NCBI GenBank assembly: GCA_003156495.1
Contig: PMHC01000154.1
Coordinates: 1-10,990 of the forward strand
DNA: 10,990 nt
Source of the DNA: Acidobacteriaceae bacterium
GTDB taxonomy: Bacteria; Acidobacteriota; Terriglobia; Terriglobales; Acidobacteriaceae
Reading direction: 5' to 3'
Shown here: positions 6,658 to 10,990 of the stretch, piece by piece
How positions within the stretch are numbered: position 1 is the first letter of the stretch
Layout of the letters: each line of letters starts with the position of its first letter
Translations under genes and position numbers: made by a program
The notes under the pieces: generated by a model
The model's input: the letters and a program-made list of their open reading frames with translations, nothing else
Database searches by the model: none
Told to the model about the DNA's origin: nothing

Positions 6658-6691
6658 ACAGTGAGCAATAAGCAATAGACAGTGGACAGTG
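6645..6691 (+). repeat. Degenerate short direct repeats around a stop codon
   Basis: Units of the type (t/g)(a/g)gacagtg and agcaata recur: tagacagtg at 6655-6663 and 6676-6684, ggacagtg at 6684-6691, and agcaata in tandem at 6664-6670 and 6671-6677. Related cagtgaacag precedes them at 6645-6654. The TAG stop of the 5428 gene lies inside the run. It looks like slippage-generated, A/G-rich microsatellite-like sequence. Confidence 0.55.
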
Positions 6692-6714
6692 CGCCAGAGT
6701 TGCGGCCGCTGGGT

Positions 6715-6741
6715 TTCTATTCCTGTATCATCGAAATAGAA
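6715..6741 (+). other. 7-bp hairpin in the spacer before the ZIP gene
   Basis: ttctatt (6715-6721) and aatagaa (6735-6741) are exact reverse complements separated by 13 bases. No T-run follows. It is one of two hairpins in the 266-base spacer 6658-6923. Confidence 0.3.
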
Positions 6742-6764
6742 TCGCTTTGGCGCTTCCCGGCCGG

Positions 6765-6810
6765 AGCCGCAAACAGATGTGCTGGAAACCGGCGCGATCT
6801 GTCTGCGGCT
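6765..6810 (+). other. Long imperfect hairpin upstream of the ZIP transporter
   Basis: agccgcaaacagat (6765-6778) pairs with atctgtctgcggct (6797-6810): 13 of 14 positions pair, with one A-C mismatch and an 18-base loop. It lies about 115 bases before the ZIP start and has no T-tract. It could be a leader RNA element or the relic of a palindromic repeat. I do not recognise it as a known riboswitch. Confidence 0.4.
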
Positions 6811-6923
6811 GGCAAGCTAGCTCTAGTTGATTCAAAATTCCGACCCAAGCTAAAGTCGAGGAATGCGGGTGGTGGCTTTATGCCGCAGGACCGTTTTCCG
6901 TATAAACTGGCTCGACGAATCCG

Positions 6924-7649
6924 ATGCTGAAAATCTCACTCACTCTTGGCGTAATTGCCGCGCTGGCCGATGTGGTCGGCGGCGCGGTACTGGTGCGCGC
7001 GCGCGGCGTGGAGCGCTATCTGCGCTACTTTGTCGCGCTGGGCGCGGGATTTTTGATGGCCACGGCCGTCGTCGAGATGGTGCCGGAGAGTCTGCGGCTG
7101 AATGCCACCATCGGTCCGGCGCTGATCATGGCCGGCTACTGCGTCATCCATCTGCTGGAACACACCATCAACGCGCACTTTCACTACGGAGAAGAGACGC
7201 ATCAGGGCGAGTTCGTCTCGTCGCACACAAGCTTGTCGGTGCTGGGCGGGCTGAGCGCGCATGCGCTCTTCGACGGCGTGGCGATCGGCTCGGGCTTCGC
7301 GCTTTCAAGCCGGCTGGGCTGGCTTATTTTTTTGGCGATTCTGCTGCACAAAGCACCGGAGGGCTTCACCATGGCGAGCGTGATGCTGGCCAGCGGACGG
7401 AGCCGGGCTTCGGCCTTTTCTTCGGCGGTGACGCTGGCCGGGGCCACGATTGCCGGCGTGCTGGTGATCCAGCTCGTTCCCGGATGGGTACCTTACGGAT
7501 TGCCGGTCTCGGCCGGCGTGGCGCTCTATGTGGCTGCGACGGATCTGGTGCCCGAGGTCAATCGCGAGCCGGGCATCGGCATGGCGCTGGTGTTTTTTGC
7601 CGGCGTGACGGCCTTTTTGCTGTTGCGATTATTTTTGCCCGCTCTGTAA
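6924..7649 (+). CDS. ZIP-family divalent metal transporter
   Basis: The 241-residue, largely hydrophobic protein matches the ZIP (SLC39-like) family, which moves Zn2+ and related divalent ions into the cytosol. The two metal-site helices are visible: H113-ALFDG (H113, D117) in the fourth membrane helix and H142-KAPEG (H142, E146) in the fifth. Eight membrane segments fit the length. Between helices 3 and 4 lies a His-rich stretch (H76, H80, H85, H87, H93, H101), commonly a metal-sensing loop in this family. EMVPESL at 51-57 is also typical. The start is ATG 6924, with no clear Shine-Dalgarno; TATAAA at 6901-6906 is a possible -10 box giving a very short leader, but its -35 is weak. The metal substrate cannot be told from sequence alone. 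The gene seems to be its own transcription unit. Confidence 0.9.
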   Translation: MLKISLTLGVIAALADVVGGAVLVRARGVERYLRYFVALGAGFLMATAVVEMVPESLRLNATIGPALIMAGYCVIHLLEHTINAHFHYGEETHQGEFVSSHTSLSVLGGLSAHALFDGVAIGSGFALSSRLGWLIFLAILLHKAPEGFTMASVMLASGRSRASAFSSAVTLAGATIAGVLVIQLVPGWVPYGLPVSAGVALYVAATDLVPEVNREPGIGMALVFFAGVTAFLLLRLFLPAL

Positions 7650-7748
7650 CGCTTCGAGCCACTTTATTGCGTCCCCTAAAATAGAACTTTGCGACAAATC
7701 GACTGCCCTGTCTGGTTTGCCACAACGATAGAGAGCGGAGACGGTGTA

Positions 7749-9299
7749 ATGCTCGCAGTTGCGGAAGAGGAAACAACCCCGGAAAATCAGACCGCTCCGC
7801 AACCACGCCAGCACCGCTTTTTTACCATCGCCGGTCTGCTGTTGTTCACCGCGCTGGGCTTTCTCGTCATGGGGTATCACCCTGGGCTGGAAGATGACGG
7901 GATTTATCTTACCGCCGTCAAGGCCGATTTGAATCCGGCGCTGTTTCCGCACGACGCGAATTTTTTTCGATTGCAGATGCAGGCGACGGTCTTCGACGGC
8001 TGGATGGCGGGCTTTGTCCGCTGGACGCGGATGCCGCTGGCCTGGGCCGAGCTGCTCTGGCAACTGCTTTCACTATTTTTGATTCTGTGGGCGGTTAAGC
8101 GAATCGCCGACCGGATTTTTACCGACGAAGATGCGCGCTGGGCCAGCGTGGCGACGGTGGCGGCCATGTTTACGCTGCCGGTCTCGGGCACCGCGCTCTA
8201 CATGGTCGATCAGCATTTACACCCGCGCACGCTGGCCACGGCACTGATCTTGCTGGCAGTCGGGCAGCTTCTGGACCAAAAGCGCTGGACCGCGGCGGTG
8301 CTGCTGCTGCTGGCATTCCTGTTTCATCCACTGATGGCGGCAATGGGAATCTCATTTTGTATTTTTCTCGCGCTGGCGATGCGGGAGGAGGTTTGCGCCG
8401 CAATTCGCGCCGCAATTCGCGACATGGCCCGCCGCTGGCGGAATTCGCTGGCCGCAGTGGTGCCGCTAGGCTGGGTCTTCGAGCCCGCCGACCCCAGTTG
8501 GCGCAAGGCTTTGGATACGCGCACCTATTACTACCTGTTCAAGTGGAAATGGTACGAGTGGCTGGGTGCACTGGCGCCGCTGTTTTTTTTCGGATGGATT
8601 TGGCGCGCGGCGCGCAAGCGCGGCAATCCACTGCTGGCGCATTTTGCGGCCGCGGTATTTTGCTACGGTGTTTTTCATCAACTGCTGGCCATGGCGATGC
8701 TCTGCTCACCTGCCCTGGTGCGGCTAACGCCGCTGCAGCCGATGCGCTATCTGCACATTGTCTACTTTCTGATGATGCTCGTCGCCGGCTGCCTGTTGGG
8801 CAAATTCGTGTTACGGCGTAGTGTATGGCGCTGGACCGCGTTTCTGTTGGCGATCAACGCCGGCATGTACGCCGGGCAGTGCGCGGAGTTCAGCGGCAGC
8901 CGGCACTTGGAATTGCCTGGGCAACAGCCAGCCAACGAGTGGTTGCAGGCCTTTGACTGGATTCGAGGACACACGCCGGCCGAGGCCTACTTCGCACTCG
9001 ACCCACACTACATGGAAGCCTCCGGCGAGGACTTCCACAGCTTTCGCGCGCTGGCCGAGCGCAGCCAGATGGCCGACGCGGTGAAAGACGCGGCAGTGGT
9101 AACGCTGGTTCCCGAGCTGGGCCCGAGCTGGGCCAATCAGGTGGGGGCCGAACAGGGCTGGCGAAACTTCCGGCTGGCCGATTTCAAGCGTTTGAAGGCC
9201 GTTTATGGCGTCGATTGGGCGCTGGTTTCCTATCCTCAACCAGCGGGTCTGGCCTGCCGCTGGCACAATCAATCGCTGGCGGTTTGCCAGATTCCCTGA
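7749..9299 (+). CDS. Polytopic membrane protein of unknown function (GT-C-like features)
   Basis: The 516-residue product has a short cytosolic N-terminus, then about nine or ten membrane helices (about 25-380), and ends in a soluble domain of about 135 residues. I do not recognise the family. Directly after the first helix comes MGYHPGLEDDGIYL with E48, D49 and D50. An acidic pair in the first extracytoplasmic loop is a hallmark of GT-C glycosyltransferases that use lipid-linked sugars. A second polar cluster is QHLHPRT (155-161). Charged loops at about 211-232 and 250-268 separate the helices. ATG 7749 has GGAG at 7737-7740, 8 bases upstream, and is preferred over the in-frame TTG at 7689. 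TAAAAT at 7677-7682 could be a -10 box. No neighbour explains its role; a glycan- or envelope-related function is a guess. Confidence 0.85.
   Translation: MLAVAEEETTPENQTAPQPRQHRFFTIAGLLLFTALGFLVMGYHPGLEDDGIYLTAVKADLNPALFPHDANFFRLQMQATVFDGWMAGFVRWTRMPLAWAELLWQLLSLFLILWAVKRIADRIFTDEDARWASVATVAAMFTLPVSGTALYMVDQHLHPRTLATALILLAVGQLLDQKRWTAAVLLLLAFLFHPLMAAMGISFCIFLALAMREEVCAAIRAAIRDMARRWRNSLAAVVPLGWVFEPADPSWRKALDTRTYYYLFKWKWYEWLGALAPLFFFGWIWRAARKRGNPLLAHFAAAVFCYGVFHQLLAMAMLCSPALVRLTPLQPMRYLHIVYFLMMLVAGCLLGKFVLRRSVWRWTAFLLAINAGMYAGQCAEFSGSRHLELPGQQPANEWLQAFDWIRGHTPAEAYFALDPHYMEASGEDFHSFRALAERSQMADAVKDAAVVTLVPELGPSWANQVGAEQGWRNFRLADFKRLKAVYGVDWALVSYPQPAGLACRWHNQSLAVCQIP
8395..8418 (+). repeat. In-frame 12-bp tandem duplication
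   Basis: gcgccgcaattc occurs twice back to back (8395-8406 and 8407-8418) and encodes AAIR AAIR in a cytosolic basic loop of the membrane protein. It is in frame and harmless to the ORF. Confidence 0.7.
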
Positions 9300-9314
9300 G
9301 CGCAATTTCAAAGA

Positions 9315-9388
9315 AGTGACACACGGACTTTGCATCTAGCGACCGTATCCGCGAGAATGGGAGTGTCATTATTCTGCGACGCGGATAT
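9315..9388 (+). other. Two interleaved inverted repeats before the sensor gene
   Basis: In the 94-base spacer, tgacac (9317-9322) pairs with gtgtca (9363-9368), extendable to 9315-9322 with 9363-9370. tatccgcg (9346-9353) pairs exactly with cgcggata (9380-9387). The arms alternate A-B-A'-B', so an RNA copy could form a pseudoknot-like fold or choose between two stems just before GTG 9394. The repeats are short and may be chance. Confidence 0.3.
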
Positions 9389-9393
9389 AAACA

Positions 9394-10800
9394 GTGCTCA
9401 ATCTGACTCAGCGGCTCATTCTCGGCTGTGCGCTCCTCGTAGGCCTAACCGTTTGGCTAGCAACGGCGGCGCATAAAGCGCTGGCCGCATCGGGGCAGCT
9501 ACGCCTGGCTTACCTGCTGAGCGCGATCGCGGTGCTGGTCGCGGCGGGAACGATTTATTTTGTGTTGCGACCGATCCGTATGGTAGCGCGCGACGCCCAC
9601 CGCATCGCCCAGGGCAACCTGGAGCATCGCGTGGAGTGGAGCAGCCACGACGGCTTCGGCGTGATCGCCGGAGAGTTGAGCCGGATCGCGGTGCGGTTGC
9701 GCGAGTTGCGCGAGACCGAGGCCGGACGCCGGCAGATGGAGTTCCAGCTTTCCGACGCGGTCTTGCAGTCGATCTTCGAGCCAATCATCGTCACCGATAG
9801 CAAGGGACATGTTCTGAAGCTGAACCAGGCAGCCTCCGAATTGCTGGGCGAGGCCGCCGGCGACCGCATGGCGTTGACCAACACGCCGGGCGGAGAAAAG
9901 ATTCTGAACGCCATCAGCGACGCGGTTTCCATGCAAAAGGCGGTCGCCAGCGAGGGCGAAGCGTCGATGCTGCCGATGCGGATCGGCAAACTGGAGCGGA
10001 GCTACCGGCTGCGCACCACGCCGATGCGCGACGCCGAGGGCCGCTTGCTGGGCGCGGTAACGACGTTGGAAGACGTGACCAGCCTGCAAGACACCGACCG
10101 CTTTAAAACGCAGTTCATCGCCGTTGCCAGCCGCAAACTGCGCGACCCGCTGCTGCAGTTGCGGCGCGGGCTTTACGCGCTGGCGCAGGGCTTCGGCGGC
10201 GAGATGCGGCCGCTGCAAAACGAACTGGTGGCCGAGGCCGGCAGCGAGGCGGAAAAGCTCGACGACCTGATGGGCGACCTGATCGAAGTGGCGGAGATCG
10301 ACTCGGGCAAGCGCGCGCTGAAGATCGAGCGGCTGCTGCCGGCGCAGATGCTGAACGAGGCGCACGACCGCTATTATGACGAAGCGGCGGAAAAACACAT
10401 CCGGCTGGAGGTGAGCGCTTATGCCGATCTGGCCGCCGTCAACGCCGACCGACGGGCGCTGCGATCGATTCTCGACAACCTGCTGACGAATGCCTTGCGC
10501 TATACGCCGGAGGAAGGCGAAATTCTGCTGGCGGCCGAGGAAATCAAGGATTACGTCCAGTTCAGCGTGCGCGACACGGGACGTGGAATCGAGGCCGAGC
10601 GGTTGGGTTCGATCTTCGACCGCTTCGCCACCTTCTCCGAACACGGTTCGGGGCTGGGCCTGTCTCTGGTCCGGCGGCTGGTGGAGTCACTGGGCGGTCA
10701 GGTCGCCGTCGAAAGCCGTCTGAGCCACGGTTCAACCTTCCGCTTTACGCTACCGGTGGCGGTGGTGGAACAAGTCCGGCATCCCGTCGAGGTAGGTTAA
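9394..10800 (+). CDS. HAMP-PAS sensor histidine-kinase homologue lacking the phospho-acceptor His
   Basis: The 468-residue protein has two N-terminal membrane helices (about 7-26 and 38-57) with a very short outside loop, a HAMP domain (about 58-108), a PAS domain (about 118-230), a DHp region (about 234-308) and a HATPase domain (about 345-455). The ATP-binding motifs look intact: N-box N366 (NLLTNALRYTP), G1 DTGRG at 394-398, F-box FDRF at 408-411 and G2 GSGLGL at 418-423. The H-box, however, reads SRKLRDPL (246-253) instead of SHELRTPL: the phosphorylated His is R247 (codon CGC at 10132-10134), the catalytic Glu is K248 and the phosphatase Thr is D251. It should not autophosphorylate in the normal way. 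GTG 9394 is the first possible start, since an in-frame TAA lies at 9388-9390. kdpD begins 3 bases after the stop, so the two are probably co-transcribed and act together. Confidence 0.9.
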   Translation: MLNLTQRLILGCALLVGLTVWLATAAHKALAASGQLRLAYLLSAIAVLVAAGTIYFVLRPIRMVARDAHRIAQGNLEHRVEWSSHDGFGVIAGELSRIAVRLRELRETEAGRRQMEFQLSDAVLQSIFEPIIVTDSKGHVLKLNQAASELLGEAAGDRMALTNTPGGEKILNAISDAVSMQKAVASEGEASMLPMRIGKLERSYRLRTTPMRDAEGRLLGAVTTLEDVTSLQDTDRFKTQFIAVASRKLRDPLLQLRRGLYALAQGFGGEMRPLQNELVAEAGSEAEKLDDLMGDLIEVAEIDSGKRALKIERLLPAQMLNEAHDRYYDEAAEKHIRLEVSAYADLAAVNADRRALRSILDNLLTNALRYTPEEGEILLAAEEIKDYVQFSVRDTGRGIEAERLGSIFDRFATFSEHGSGLGLSLVRRLVESLGGQVAVESRLSHGSTFRFTLPVAVVEQVRHPVEVG

Positions 10801-10803
10801 GCC

Positions 10804-10990
10804 ATGGCCGAAATCAAGCTCGAAAAGAAATCGGAACTCGCCAAACTGCGCATCTACATCGGCGCGGCGCCCGGCGTGGGCAAAACCTATCACATGCTCA
10901 GCGACGCCTATCTGCTCAAGCATCAGCAGAACGTCGATATCGTGGTCGGCCTGGTGGACTCGCACGGCCGCAAGGATACCGAGGCGCGCA
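10804..10990 (+). CDS. kdpD: KdpD N-terminal sensor domain protein (3'-truncated by window edge)
   Basis: Sixty-two residues are visible. After a basic leader, RIYIGAAPGVGKTYHML (16-32) carries the KdpD Walker A P-loop GAAPGVGKT (20-28). VDIVVGLVDSHGR then matches the KdpD-family VVGxVExHGR stretch. KdpD senses potassium and turgor stress and controls the KdpABC potassium pump through KdpE. The visible part belongs to the N-terminal cytosolic domain, which precedes a universal-stress-like domain in full KdpD. ATG 10804 follows GAGG at 10789-10792 by 11 bases. Whether this gene has its own kinase core, or depends on the separate kinase-like gene 3 bases upstream, cannot be seen here. Confidence 0.93.
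   Translation, partial: MAEIKLEKKSELAKLRIYIGAAPGVGKTYHMLSDAYLLKHQQNVDIVVGLVDSHGRKDTEAR

Noticed and set aside
6682..6930. A possible 82-residue ORF in the spacer before the ZIP gene
   Set aside because: It has no ribosome site, crosses two hairpins and runs into the ZIP start; it looks like non-coding sequence.
6863..7684. A 273-codon + strand frame over the ZIP gene
   Set aside because: It is an Arg/Gly/Ala-rich shadow in another frame; the ZIP product has membrane helices and metal-site motifs.
9363..9391. A promoter-like pair, GTGTCA and TATAAA spaced 17 bases
   Set aside because: The predicted transcript start would fall after GTG 9394, and no alternative start keeps the first membrane helix, so it cannot drive the annotated gene.
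9499..10644. A 381-codon open frame on the - strand opposite the sensor gene
   Set aside because: The + strand has clear HAMP, PAS and HATPase motifs; the antisense product is His/Gln/Arg-rich low-complexity sequence typical of a G+C-rich shadow frame.

Overview
The window is a G+C-rich bacterial chromosomal segment with tightly packed genes, nearly all on the + strand. The gene content fits an Acidobacteriota-type (Terriglobia-like) soil bacterium: a CcmF/CcmI-like cytochrome c maturation block followed by a carboxypeptidase-regulatory-domain membrane protein, and a KdpD N-terminal gene paired with a separate histidine-kinase-like gene. This assignment is inferred from gene style and was not tested by a search.

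Layout. 1-1721: 3' part of uvrB (nucleotide excision repair); the window opens inside its beta-hairpin. 1722-1939: intergenic stretch with a 14-bp perfect inverted repeat. 1940-2320: a small stand-alone receiver domain that has lost the phospho-acceptor Asp, the switch Thr/Ser and the conserved Lys. 2481-4547: ccmF, the heme lyase core of cytochrome c maturation. 4544-4822: a small membrane-anchored CcmI-like protein, overlapping ccmF by 4 nt. 4865-5394: a complete dinJ-yafQ type II toxin-antitoxin pair with a nearly perfect 34-bp operator palindrome. 5428-6657: an exported and membrane-anchored carboxypeptidase-regulatory-like protein whose cytosolic tail resembles the CcmI-like helix pair. 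6658-6923: a repeat- and hairpin-bearing spacer. 6924-7649: a ZIP-family metal transporter. 7749-9299: a polytopic membrane protein of unknown function with some GT-C glycosyltransferase features. 9394-10800: a HAMP-PAS-DHp-HATPase sensor whose H-box reads SRKLRDPL, so the phospho-acceptor His is missing. 10804-end: the start of kdpD (N-terminal KdpD P-loop domain).

How the parts work together. ccmF, the CcmI-like gene and probably the 5428-6657 gene look like one cytochrome c biogenesis block. The toxin-antitoxin module seems to have been inserted into it; hand counts show lower G+C in the toxin. The sensor and kdpD are 3 nt apart and presumably co-transcribed as a split Kdp (potassium/osmotic) sensing unit. 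The window's only two recognisable two-component signalling domains, a receiver and a DHp/HATPase sensor, both lack their phosphorylatable residue. These and the palindromic toxin-antitoxin operator are the most interesting signals. I found no tRNA, rRNA, CRISPR array, transposase or convincing intrinsic terminator.
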